A stretch of 64,000 nt of DNA. It comes from Sphingobacterium sp. UBA7855. GTDB taxonomy: Bacteria; Bacteroidota; Bacteroidia; Sphingobacteriales; Sphingobacteriaceae. Positions 37,083 to 45,606 of this stretch are shown here, in pieces (position 1 is the stretch's first letter; each line of letters opens with the position of its first letter). Below the pieces are notes generated by a model. It was not told the origin of the DNA. It worked only from the letters and a program-made list of their open reading frames with translations, and made no database searches. Made by a program: the position numbers and the translations under genes. The stretch is from contig DLST01000020.1 of the NCBI GenBank assembly GCA_002500745.1, positions 248,001 to 312,000 of the forward strand. The letters are read 5' to 3'.

Positions 37083-37760
37083 ATGATCAAGCTTAAAAAA
37101 AAGAGTAGACTCATGAGATCCATAACTAAATTTTACTCCGCAGCTTGCCTTTTACTTGGTTTATTTTCCTGCAAAAACAATAACCAGACAACTTTACCCA
37201 TCTATGGCGAAAGAGAAGCTATAGAAAAAACAGTAGACGGAAAAACAATTGTAGATACACTTTATCATACTATTCCGGCATTTAATCTGCTTAATCAAGA
37301 CAGTGTAGTGATATCAGATAAGGATTTTGAAGGGAAGGTATATATTGCCAATTTTTTCTTTACGCATTGTCCGAGTATCTGTCCGACGATGAACCGCAAC
37401 CTATTAAAAATATATCAACAATATAGGGATAATGAGGAAGTTCGCTTTTTATCACATAGTATTGACTTTAAATACGATCAACCTTATGTGTTGAAAGATT
37501 ATGCGACAAAATTGGGCGTCACCAATAATCATTGGCAATTTGTTTCGGGAACTAAAGCCGAGATATATGGTCTAGCGAATCAATACCTGGTCTATACAGC
37601 CGAAGATAAGAACGCACCTGGTGGCTATGATCATCAGGGATATCTGGTCTTAATAGATAAAGACAAAAGAATTCGAGGAGCCTATGATGGTACCAATGAT
37701 GAGCAGGTGAAAAAACTAATGAATGACTTACCGCTTCTATTGAGCGAGGGTAAAAAGTAA
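37083..37760 (+). CDS. SCO family copper chaperone
   Basis: 225 residues (start at 37083; an internal Met at 37113 would also keep the signal). It has a lipoprotein-type N-terminus (LLLGLFSCKNNNQ) and a thioredoxin-fold SCO1/SenC domain with the copper motif FFFTHCPSICPTM (CxxxC), then FLSHSIDFKYDQPYVLKDYA. A later segment GGYDHQGYLVLIDKDKRIRG contains the conserved histidine. SCO proteins load the Cu-A site of cytochrome c oxidase or act as thiol reductases. It is one base upstream of the cytochrome c gene, so they form one operon with the small lipoprotein. Confidence 0.9.
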   Translation: MIKLKKKSRLMRSITKFYSAACLLLGLFSCKNNNQTTLPIYGEREAIEKTVDGKTIVDTLYHTIPAFNLLNQDSVVISDKDFEGKVYIANFFFTHCPSICPTMNRNLLKIYQQYRDNEEVRFLSHSIDFKYDQPYVLKDYATKLGVTNNHWQFVSGTKAEIYGLANQYLVYTAEDKNAPGGYDHQGYLVLIDKDKRIRGAYDGTNDEQVKKLMNDLPLLLSEGKK

Positions 37761-37761
37761 C

Positions 37762-38181
37762 ATGCGTAGCCTCTTAACAACCGTCGTAACCATTGGTGTG
37801 ATCTTATCAACATGGATAGGCTGTCAGCATGAAGTTGATATCAAAACGGCACAATATGCAGTCAATGGTCAAAAAGTATATCGGACACATTGCCAAAATT
37901 GTCACGGGGATAAGGGTGAAGGATTGGGCAATCTCTATCCCCCATTAACTGACACTACATTTCTTCAAAAAAACAGCGATCAACTAGCTTGTATCATCAA
38001 GTACGGCATTTCAGGGGAACTTGAAGTTGCAGGTAAAAAGTTTAATAATACGATGCCTGCCTCAAACCTTTCTTCAATCGATATCGCTTATGTGTTGACC
38101 TACATTAATACTAAAATTAACAAAGGGAAACAGATTTATTCCCTAGAAGAGGTCGATAAGAACTTAAAAAAATGCAATTAA
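37762..38181 (+). CDS. Class I cytochrome c lipoprotein
   Basis: 139 residues. N-terminal signal with a lipobox-like cysteine (STWIGCQHE), one heme c site CQNCHGDKGEGLGNLYPPL, and the distal methionine in KFNNTMPASNLSSIDIAYVL. It is a single-domain electron carrier anchored to the periplasmic side of the membrane. It follows the SCO gene by one base and is closed by a strong terminator, so it is the last gene of the cluster. Confidence 0.9.
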   Translation: MRSLLTTVVTIGVILSTWIGCQHEVDIKTAQYAVNGQKVYRTHCQNCHGDKGEGLGNLYPPLTDTTFLQKNSDQLACIIKYGISGELEVAGKKFNNTMPASNLSSIDIAYVLTYINTKINKGKQIYSLEEVDKNLKKCN

Positions 38182-38220
38182 AAGAAGCGGCGGTTAGATG
38201 ATAAACGCCGCTTCTTTTTT
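38181..38220 (+). terminator. Terminator after cytochrome c gene
   Basis: Stem AAAGAAGCGGCG / CGCCGCTTCTTT followed by T-rich TTT; the A-run and T-run at both ends give an intrinsic terminator of good strength. Confidence 0.85.
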
Positions 38221-38258
38221 TAAGCCATTGCCAACTTTCTAAGCTATTTCCAACCCAC

Positions 38259-38315
38259 CTATTGCCTATACGCCAGGCTGATATTAACCATGAATTTGCT
38301 GTTGTTTGATACGGA
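38259..38315 (-). pseudogene. Possible remnant: C-terminus of an outer-membrane barrel
   Basis: On the minus strand 18 codons (SVSNNSKFMVNISLAYRQ, stop at 38259-38261) have the shape of a final beta-strand of an outer-membrane barrel protein. A stop closes the frame upstream. It is short and could be chance, so confidence is low. The rest of this 240-base gap holds the TetR promoter. Confidence 0.25.
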
Positions 38316-38427
38316 TCAGCAGGCTAACGCAAAAAATAAAAAACAATTTTATTTATTTTCTCTTATTGTATTATTGATCCAAAGTTTTTGATTTTTGATT
38401 TATTGATTTATAACAATATTCTGACAT

Positions 38428-38470
38428 TTTGGAACTAAATTAATCGCTAATTTTGCAACCGAATGAACGT
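38428..38470 (+). promoter_or_regulatory. Promoter and operator of the TetR-efflux operon
   Basis: TTTG (38428-38431) and TAATTTTG (38448-38455) fit the Bacteroidota -33/-7 boxes, although 16 bases apart is slightly short. The predicted transcription start falls on a palindrome with core GAACGTTC (38466-38473), which overlaps the upstream ATG at 38463. An operator placed at the start site is typical for TetR autoregulation. Confidence 0.55.
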
Positions 38471-38477
38471 TCGATTG

Positions 38478-39065
38478 ATGAATTATAATGAAAAAATTGC
38501 GGCTGTATTGGCGAGTACGCTAAAGCTGATACAGACCAACGGCTTCCATGGAACGCCGATGAGCAAAATCGCACAAGACTCTGATGTAGCTATAGGAACT
38601 ATCTACCATTATTTCCCTTCAAAAGATGATCTGATCTTTGCGCTGTTCAAACACTGTAGAACACTGTTAAATGATTATATTTTTGATGGTATAAGAGATG
38701 ATTTCGAGTATAGAGATTCATTTTTTCATATTTGGCGCAATTTTGTCAAATTCTATCTCGAGAATGGGCCCATCTTCAGTTTTTTTGAGCAATTTTTTTC
38801 GTCCCCTTACTACGAAAAAAATAAAGCGGAGATACAAGAGCCCTTGGGCGGGCAAAATAAAGTTGTCGACTTCCTGCAAGAGGGTATCGATCGGAAAATT
38901 TTAAAGCAGGTAGATGTCCATCTGTTAGTGGCCAGTTATATCGGAGTGGCATTATCGACGGTACATAGTATCAAATTCAAAGATCTGAGTTTTTCTGAAC
39001 AAAATGTTGATATACTGGTGGGGATTATTTGGGACGGAGCTATTAATAAAGAAAATAATAATTAA
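38478..39065 (+). CDS. TetR-family repressor of the efflux operon
   Basis: About 195 residues from the ATG at 38478; another in-frame ATG at 38463 would be almost leaderless and sits in the operator palindrome. N-terminal HTH: IAAVLASTLKLIQTNGFHGT, MSKIAQDSDVAIGTIYHYFP, SKDDLIFALF. The C-terminal ligand domain is not assignable. It is first of four genes (TetR, TolC-type, HlyD-type, RND) in the same direction with small gaps, and is expected to repress them until a toxic ligand binds. Confidence 0.88.
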   Translation: MNYNEKIAAVLASTLKLIQTNGFHGTPMSKIAQDSDVAIGTIYHYFPSKDDLIFALFKHCRTLLNDYIFDGIRDDFEYRDSFFHIWRNFVKFYLENGPIFSFFEQFFSSPYYEKNKAEIQEPLGGQNKVVDFLQEGIDRKILKQVDVHLLVASYIGVALSTVHSIKFKDLSFSEQNVDILVGIIWDGAINKENNN

Positions 39066-39073
39066 TTACATAT

Positions 39074-40399
39074 ATGAAGTTTAATAAAATCGTTTATTCT
39101 TTAGCGACCCTTTCGCTTCTGAGTAATACAGGATTTGCACAACAGCAACCTGAAAGCTTGCCGCCAAATGCGACACTTCAGCAGCTGATAGATTATGCTT
39201 TACGGAATAAAATTTCGATTAAGCAAGCCGAGCTTGATGAAACCATCGGGGAAAGAGATATTGATATTTCACTTTCTGGTTGGTATCCGCAGCTGGGTTT
39301 AACCGGCAATTTCAATCACAACGTCAAATTGCCGACGATGTTCTTTAATGGTGCTAATATCCCTCTGGGAACTAAAAATAGTAGTGCATTAACGTTGCAG
39401 GCTGACCAACAAATTCTAAACCCGGCGTTAATGCAAGCCAAAAAAGGGGCTGACCTGCTTCGGCTAAGTAACAGACAAAATACCGAAAGTCAGAAAATCG
39501 ACGCCGTTGTCGATGTCAGCAAAGCTTATTACGACATTTTGACTTCGGAAGAACAAATTAAAATTGTTCAGGAAAACATCGCCCGCCTTCAAAAGCAATA
39601 CAATGATTCACATGTACGTTATGAAGTTGGTGTGGTGGATAAGACCGATTACAAACGTGCACAGATCGCCTTGGCTAATGCCAAAGCTGACGAAAAGCGT
39701 ACCGTAGAGATGCGCAAATATAAATATGACTATTTAAAACAGCTTTTGGCATTAGATAAAAGTCAAAACTTGACCTTATCTTTCAATAACGCTGATATGG
39801 AAAGTCAAATCTTATTGGATACGACCTCCGGATTGAATGTGACCAATCGCATTGAATTTCAACAATTACAGACTTCCAAAAAGATTCAACAATTAAACAC
39901 GCAATATTATAAGTGGACTTATCTTCCAAACATCAGTGCTTTCTATAATTACGCATTTAACTACAGAAACAACAGTTTTGGAAAGTTGTACAATGATAAT
40001 ATTCCTAGTTCGATTGCAGGTTTAAATCTATCGCTCCCTATTTTTCAAGGATTTAAGCGTAAAAATCAAATCAATAAATCCAGACTTCAGGAAGAGCGCA
40101 TTGATTGGGATATTAAGAACTTAGAGACTTCGGTCAATACGCAATATTCAATGGCACGTGCCACTTATAATGCCAATCTAAGTGATTGGAAAACTGCCCA
40201 GGAAAATGTTACACTCTCCAAAGAAGTTTATGAGACAATCAAACTACAATATGATGAGGGGATCAAAACATATCTGGATTTGATGACAGCTGAGACTGAT
40301 TTAAAGACAACACAACTGAATTATTTGAATGCGCTCTATGCCTTGTTGGCGAGTAAGCTTGATGTGCAAAAAGCTATCGGATCTATTCAAACAAATTAA
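39074..40399 (+). CDS. Outer-membrane efflux channel (TolC family)
   Basis: 441 residues with a signal peptide (SLATLSLLSNTGFAQQ). OEP repeats: LQQLIDYALRNKISIKQAEL at the start of the mature protein, LSGWYPQLGLTGNFNH, and the second repeat with LSLPIFQGFKRKNQI and KLQYDEGIKTYLDLMTAETD. Together with the next two genes it forms a tripartite RND exporter, spanning the outer membrane and the upper periplasm as a trimer. It starts 8 bases after the TetR gene. Confidence 0.9.
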   Translation: MKFNKIVYSLATLSLLSNTGFAQQQPESLPPNATLQQLIDYALRNKISIKQAELDETIGERDIDISLSGWYPQLGLTGNFNHNVKLPTMFFNGANIPLGTKNSSALTLQADQQILNPALMQAKKGADLLRLSNRQNTESQKIDAVVDVSKAYYDILTSEEQIKIVQENIARLQKQYNDSHVRYEVGVVDKTDYKRAQIALANAKADEKRTVEMRKYKYDYLKQLLALDKSQNLTLSFNNADMESQILLDTTSGLNVTNRIEFQQLQTSKKIQQLNTQYYKWTYLPNISAFYNYAFNYRNNSFGKLYNDNIPSSIAGLNLSLPIFQGFKRKNQINKSRLQEERIDWDIKNLETSVNTQYSMARATYNANLSDWKTAQENVTLSKEVYETIKLQYDEGIKTYLDLMTAETDLKTTQLNYLNALYALLASKLDVQKAIGSIQTN

Positions 40400-40427
40400 T
40401 CAATTAAAAAGGAAACTAATACAAATC

Positions 40428-41585
40428 ATGAATAAAAGACAATTATTATTCGCGTTCTTCCTAGGGACAGCTTTAGTATGGACCTCTTGTGGAAATAAAG
40501 ATGCTAAAAAGCAAGGGCCACCACAGGCGCAAGCCGAGAAAGTCGTTCCAGTTACTTTCGGTGTAGCATCACATGAGATTGTAACAGGTACAATAAGCTA
40601 TCCTGCGACAGTTAAACCGCTGAATGAAGCAGACTTATTTGCAGAAGTGAGCGGTTATATCACCAAAATATATGTCTCAGATGGCGCAGCAGTTACGAAA
40701 GGACAAGCACTTTATGAAATTGATGGTACACGCTATAATGCTGCGGTTCAACAAGCTAAAGCTAGCCTCCAAGTCGCACAGACAGAATTGGATCGCCAAA
40801 AAAGAGATTTAGGAAGATATCAAACATTGGCAGATAAGGATGCAATCGCAAAACAGACCTTTGATAATGCGCAATCAAGCGTTGCTGCTGCTCAAGCACA
40901 GGTAGAGTCTGCTCGCGCAGCACTACTCACAGCAAATACCAATTTATCACGATCGACTATTCGGGCTCCGTTTAGTGGCACTGTAGGAATATCACAGGTA
41001 CGGTTGGGAGCTTTAGTGAATCCTGGTACTACCCTATTGAACACCTTATCTTCTACAAGTCCAATTGCTGTAGAGTTTCAGGTAAACGAAAAGGACATTA
41101 GCAAATTTAGCCAATTACAAAGTAGGCGTTCGTCTTCCGATCTTTCGCTTATGCTACCCAATGGAAGCACTTATGAGGGCAAAGGAACGATCACAACCAT
41201 TGACCGGGCAGTCGATCCTGCAACTGGAACGATCAAAGTACGGGCGACATTTCCGAACAATGCCAATGAACTGCGTGCAGGTATGAATATCACCATGAAT
41301 GTATCAACAACCTCTTCCAAAGAAGAAATTGTTGTTCCCTACAAAGCGGTATTTGAGCAGTTAGGTGTTTTCAATATATATACCGTCAACGACAGCAGTA
41401 AGGCGGAGATACATCAAGTAAAACTGGGTATCAAAGCTGGCGACAAAATCGTGATCAAAGAAGGTGTCAAAGATGGCGAGAAAATTATCGTCGATGGCAC
41501 GATGAATGTCCAAAATGGAGTTAAAGTAGTGGATGCTGCCGTGGCAGCTCAACAGGCTGCGAAAGGAGCTCCTCAGGGAAAATAA
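40428..41585 (+). CDS. RND membrane-fusion protein (HlyD/AcrA family)
   Basis: 385 residues from the ATG at 40428, giving a lipoprotein signal (FFLGTALVWTSCGNKDAKK); the longer frame upstream overlaps the TolC gene out of frame and is not protein-like. Domain order: beta-barrel and lipoyl halves (DLFAEVSGYITKIYVSDGAA VTKG), alpha-hairpin (VAQTELDRQKRDLGRYQTL), then barrel (RSTIRAPFSGTVGIS, VDPATGTIKVRATF) and the membrane-proximal domain. Acts as the periplasmic adaptor between the TolC-type channel and the RND pump. Confidence 0.9.
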   Translation: MNKRQLLFAFFLGTALVWTSCGNKDAKKQGPPQAQAEKVVPVTFGVASHEIVTGTISYPATVKPLNEADLFAEVSGYITKIYVSDGAAVTKGQALYEIDGTRYNAAVQQAKASLQVAQTELDRQKRDLGRYQTLADKDAIAKQTFDNAQSSVAAAQAQVESARAALLTANTNLSRSTIRAPFSGTVGISQVRLGALVNPGTTLLNTLSSTSPIAVEFQVNEKDISKFSQLQSRRSSSDLSLMLPNGSTYEGKGTITTIDRAVDPATGTIKVRATFPNNANELRAGMNITMNVSTTSSKEEIVVPYKAVFEQLGVFNIYTVNDSSKAEIHQVKLGIKAGDKIVIKEGVKDGEKIIVDGTMNVQNGVKVVDAAVAAQQAAKGAPQGK

Positions 41586-41622
41586 CACCACTAATTTTTA
41601 AAGAGAATCTAAAAAATATAGA

Positions 41623-44600
41623 ATGATTTCAGAAGTATTTATTAAGAGGCCAGTTACCGCAATCGTTATTTCGATTTTGATTTCAATCATCGGAATTATT
41701 GCAGTATCGACGTTGCCAATTAGCCAGTATCCTTCTATTGCGCCTCCAACAGTGACTGTTACAGCAAATTACACTGGAGCGGATGCACAGACGGTTGAAC
41801 AAACCGTGACAACTCTTATCGAGAGTCAGATCAATGGTACACCTGGCATGATTTATATGTCGTCTAATAGCACATCCAATGGTCAAGCAACAATTACGGT
41901 GACATTTGAAGTAGGTACGGATATCGATATAGCTACCCTAGATGTACAAAACCGTGTGGGAATTGCTGAACCAGCCCTTCCTGAAGCTGTTAGACGTCTG
42001 GGGATTACTACACGTAAAGCCAATAACGACATCCTTATGTTAGTTGCGCTAACTTCTCCAAAAGGAACGAGAAGCGAAAACTTCTTAGCTAATTACAACA
42101 ACTTATACGTTAAAGACGCTCTATTACGTGTGAAAGGTGTTGGTGACGTAACCGCCTTTGGTCAGCCATTCTCCATGCGGGTATGGCTTGATGCGAACAA
42201 ATTGGCTAACTTGAGCATGACTCCTGCCGATGTATCGACTGCAATTGCAGAACAAAACTCCCGTATACCTGGCGGTAGCGTCGGTGGACGTCCGCAAGAG
42301 TCGTCAACGGTATTTGAGTACCCGGTGATTACCGATAGTGACCTTTCCAATCCAGAGGATTTTGAAAACATCATTGTAAAAACCAATAAGGATGGGTCTA
42401 TTGTACTTTTAAAGGATGTTGCACGTGTAGAATTGGGTCAGTTCAATTATGGTACATCATCTACCGTAAACGGTATGACCTCCTCGGCCATGATGATCAA
42501 CCAGACACCTGGAGGTAATGCAGTCGAGTCGGCTGAAGGTATTGTTAATGCTTTGGAAAAATTGAAGAAATCTTTCCCAACAGATGTAGATTATACAATC
42601 AGTTACGAAACTGTATCCGTTGTAAATGCCTCAATATCTTCCGTTATACACACGCTAGTTGAAGCATTAATTCTAGTTACGGTTGTGGTGTTTTTCTTCC
42701 TTCAAAGTTGGAGGGCAACATTAATTCCTGTACTGGCCATTCCAGTGTCCATCGTGGGTACCTTCATCTTCTTCCTGATGTTTGGGTTTTCAATCAACAA
42801 CCTGACGATGCTTGCTTTTGTATTAGCCATCGGTATTGTGGTGGATGATGCCATTGTTGTTGTGGAAGCAGTACAGCATTACATCGACCACTATAAGCTG
42901 GATGCAAAAGAAGCAACAAGGCGCGCTATGGGCGATATTACAGCTCCGGTTATTGCAATTGCATTGATTTTGGCAGCCGTATTTGTACCAGTCGGTTTTA
43001 TACCAGGCATGGTCGGTAAATTGTACCAACAATTTGCCATCACGATCGCCGTATCCGTCATGCTATCTGCATTTATAGCGCTTTCATTAACCCCAGCATT
43101 ATGTTCAATTTTATTGAAGCCTACAGCAGTACATGAAGGCGCAAGAGGATTGAATAAATTTTTCTATAAATTTAATGTTTGGTTTGAAAAAGTAACGATA
43201 AAATACTCAAATGGTGTAAAACAGGCGATCAAAAAAGCACCCCTGGTATTGATCATTCTCTTATGTATTTTTATTGGAACAGGATGGATGTTTACAACCA
43301 AACCCACTGGATTTATTCCTTCTGAGGATGGTGGTGCATTTTTTGCAGGTATAACGTTGCCAGAAGGTTCATCCTCTGCGCGTACAAATGAAGTGCTAAA
43401 AGAAATTGAAGCTGATCTGCATAAGACATTCCCCGAAATCAAATATGTTACTGCAATCTCCGGTATCAATATCTTGAATCGTGCATTTAAATCCAATGGA
43501 GCGACAGTATTCGTTTCGCTTAAACCTTGGGAAACGCGTACACGCACTGCAAACGATATTGCCGGGATGATTATGGGCAAGTATGCAGGCTATACCAAGG
43601 CCAGAGTATTAGCTGTAACGCCACCGGCAATTCCAGGTTTAGGTACATCTGGGGGTTTCTCGATGCAGGTACAGGATTTGCAAACTGTCAACATCAAAGA
43701 CTTCGAAGCCACAGTCGGTAAATTCTTGATGGCTGCCAACCAACGTCCGGAAATTGGAATGGCTTACACATTGTTTAATACCAATTCGCCAAACTACAAA
43801 TTGGAGGTAAACCGTGAACAGGCAAAACGTATGGGTGTGCCGATCTCAAGTATCTATTCAACAATATCATCGTATTTAGGTAGTAGTTATGTCAATGACT
43901 TCACAAAGTATGGACGTAGTTATCGGGTTGTTACACAAGCCGATATACCATACCGCATGAATATTGAAGATATCAATAAGTTGTATGTCAACAATATCTC
44001 AGGAAACCCTGTACCTATGGGTACCCTGGTTACTTATGAACTAACGACAATGCCTTCAATCATCAATCACTACAATATCTTTAGAAGTATTGAGGTCAAC
44101 GGTAGCTCAGCTCCGGGTTATTCGTCAGGGGATGCTCTGAAAGCTTTACAGGAAGTTGCTGCCCAAACTTTGCCAGAAGGTTTTGACTATCAATTTTCCG
44201 GTCTATCATTACAAGAAATGCAATCGGGATCTAAGACCATTCAAATTTTTGCGTTGTGTATTCTATTTGTGTTCCTACTTTTAGCAGCATTGTACGAAAG
44301 CTGGTCTGTACCATTTTCTATTTTATTATCTGTGCCGTTGGGCGTATTTGGAGCAATCTTAACATTGACGCTGATTCCAACCTTGGATAATAACATCTAT
44401 GCACAAATCGGTTTGGTTACAATTATTGGTCTAGCAGCCAAAAATGCAATTCTGATTGTAGAGTTTGCCAAGGAAAGGGTTGATATTGGAATGAACCTTT
44501 ATGAGGCAACTTTAGATGCAGTAAAATTGCGTTTACGCCCAATCATCATGACATCTTTTGCATTCATTTTGGGGATTATTCCATTGATGCTATCCCACGG

Positions 44601-44793
44601 TGCTGGTGCTATATCTCGCCAAACAATTGGTTGGACCGTATTTGGCGGTATGACTGCCGCTACCCTCCTTGCGATATTTATCGTTCCCGTTCTGTTCGTC
44701 GTGATTACACGCATGGCCTATGGTAAGAAAAAACTAGCAGAATTAGAGGCTAATTTCGATGCGGAGAAAGCTAAAAATTTAAGTGCCCACTAG
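41623..44793 (+). CDS. RND multidrug exporter (AcrB/HAE1 family)
   Basis: 1056 residues, 12 helices with two large periplasmic loops. Start MISEVFIKRPVTAIVISILI and the proline-rich ISQYPSIAPPTVTVTANYTG are typical. The proton-relay aspartates of helix 4 are in GIVVDDAIVVVEAV (Asp408 and Asp409, one more than in AcrB), and a lysine is in GLAAKNAILIVEFAKERV. Function: proton-driven export of hydrophobic compounds, with the preceding adaptor and channel. The C-terminus ends with a short charged tail. The gene ends at a strong terminator, so it closes the TetR operon. Confidence 0.94.
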   Translation: MISEVFIKRPVTAIVISILISIIGIIAVSTLPISQYPSIAPPTVTVTANYTGADAQTVEQTVTTLIESQINGTPGMIYMSSNSTSNGQATITVTFEVGTDIDIATLDVQNRVGIAEPALPEAVRRLGITTRKANNDILMLVALTSPKGTRSENFLANYNNLYVKDALLRVKGVGDVTAFGQPFSMRVWLDANKLANLSMTPADVSTAIAEQNSRIPGGSVGGRPQESSTVFEYPVITDSDLSNPEDFENIIVKTNKDGSIVLLKDVARVELGQFNYGTSSTVNGMTSSAMMINQTPGGNAVESAEGIVNALEKLKKSFPTDVDYTISYETVSVVNASISSVIHTLVEALILVTVVVFFFLQSWRATLIPVLAIPVSIVGTFIFFLMFGFSINNLTMLAFVLAIGIVVDDAIVVVEAVQHYIDHYKLDAKEATRRAMGDITAPVIAIALILAAVFVPVGFIPGMVGKLYQQFAITIAVSVMLSAFIALSLTPALCSILLKPTAVHEGARGLNKFFYKFNVWFEKVTIKYSNGVKQAIKKAPLVLIILLCIFIGTGWMFTTKPTGFIPSEDGGAFFAGITLPEGSSSARTNEVLKEIEADLHKTFPEIKYVTAISGINILNRAFKSNGATVFVSLKPWETRTRTANDIAGMIMGKYAGYTKARVLAVTPPAIPGLGTSGGFSMQVQDLQTVNIKDFEATVGKFLMAANQRPEIGMAYTLFNTNSPNYKLEVNREQAKRMGVPISSIYSTISSYLGSSYVNDFTKYGRSYRVVTQADIPYRMNIEDINKLYVNNISGNPVPMGTLVTYELTTMPSIINHYNIFRSIEVNGSSAPGYSSGDALKALQEVAAQTLPEGFDYQFSGLSLQEMQSGSKTIQIFALCILFVFLLLAALYESWSVPFSILLSVPLGVFGAILTLTLIPTLDNNIYAQIGLVTIIGLAAKNAILIVEFAKERVDIGMNLYEATLDAVKLRLRPIIMTSFAFILGIIPLMLSHGAGAISRQTIGWTVFGGMTAATLLAIFIVPVLFVVITRMAYGKKKLAELEANFDAEKAKNLSAH

Positions 44794-44837
44794 TTATATG
44801 TTGCCTCTGGTATTAAAATAAATACCGGGCTAACCGC

Positions 44838-44875
44838 AAAGAAGCCTTTCCTAAAATTCGGGAAAGGCTTCTTTT
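44838..44875 (+). terminator. Terminator after the RND pump gene
   Basis: Stem AAAGAAGCCTTTCC / GGAAAGGCTTCTTT with T-rich 3' end and an 8-10-base loop; typical intrinsic terminator. Confidence 0.85.
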
Positions 44876-44925
44876 TGCTTGTCCAATTATATTTCTTTAT
44901 TTTTACCATTCACTATTAAAAATAT

Positions 44926-45537
44926 ATGTCACCTGAATCACAACGTAAATTTGAATTACTAAACCTCCTCGCCGAGTCCTACGATGCGCTATTGTTTGAT
45001 GTCGATGGTACTTTGGCAGATAATATGCACGCGCATAAACAAGCATACAAAGCTGCGGCAGAACACTATGGAATTGAATTGGATGTTAATTTGATCGACG
45101 AAACTGCCGGATGGCCAACTGTTGCTGTTTCAGAAGAAATCAGCAAACGCTATGAAGTGGATTTCGATTATCAGGAATTTTCCGCGCTTAAATCTACTAT
45201 ATTTCGTGATGAATATGTATTTAAAACCCAACCAGTAGATTATGTCGTTGAACATCTAAAATATCAAAAAGGCAAAAAACATATTGCTGCTGTATCTGGA
45301 GGCACGAGATCGACTTTATCGATGACATTGAATACCATTGGTGTATGGGATGATCTGGAAACATTGGTGTGTGCAGGCGATACTCCCGAAGGGAAACCCT
45401 CTCCCCAGCCTTTTCTTTTGGCAGCCTCACAATTAAATATTGATCCCAAAAGATGCTTGGTGTACGAAGATGGTATTCCGGGAGTTGAAGGTGCTAAAGC
45501 CGCAGGAATGGGATGGGTTCGCGTAGATGAAATTTAA
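44926..45537 (+). CDS. HAD-superfamily phosphatase (beta-phosphoglucomutase-like)
   Basis: 203 residues. Motif I LLFDVDGTLADNMHAHKQAY (DxDGT/L) with a cap domain inserted after it (about 20-85), motif II AAVSGGTRSTL, motif III lysine in AGDTPEGKPSPQPFLLAA, and motif IV YEDGIPGVEGAKAAGMGWV. The pattern corresponds to the Pgm/phosphatase-like group I HAD enzymes acting on sugar phosphates. No adjacent gene helps to assign the substrate. It ends at a hairpin terminator. Confidence 0.88.
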   Translation: MSPESQRKFELLNLLAESYDALLFDVDGTLADNMHAHKQAYKAAAEHYGIELDVNLIDETAGWPTVAVSEEISKRYEVDFDYQEFSALKSTIFRDEYVFKTQPVDYVVEHLKYQKGKKHIAAVSGGTRSTLSMTLNTIGVWDDLETLVCAGDTPEGKPSPQPFLLAASQLNIDPKRCLVYEDGIPGVEGAKAAGMGWVRVDEI

Positions 45538-45554
45538 TACCTAGAATGCGATAA

Positions 45555-45591
45555 AAAAGCCGCAATAAATTAAACACTTATTGCGGCTTTT
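45555..45591 (+). terminator. Terminator after the HAD gene
   Basis: Stem AAAAGCCGCAATAA / TTATTGCGGCTTTT with a 9-base loop and a T-run, between convergent genes (HAD and the predicted anti-sigma gene); it probably works in both directions. Confidence 0.85.
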
Positions 45592-45606
45592 GATTATCAG
45601 GTAGGA

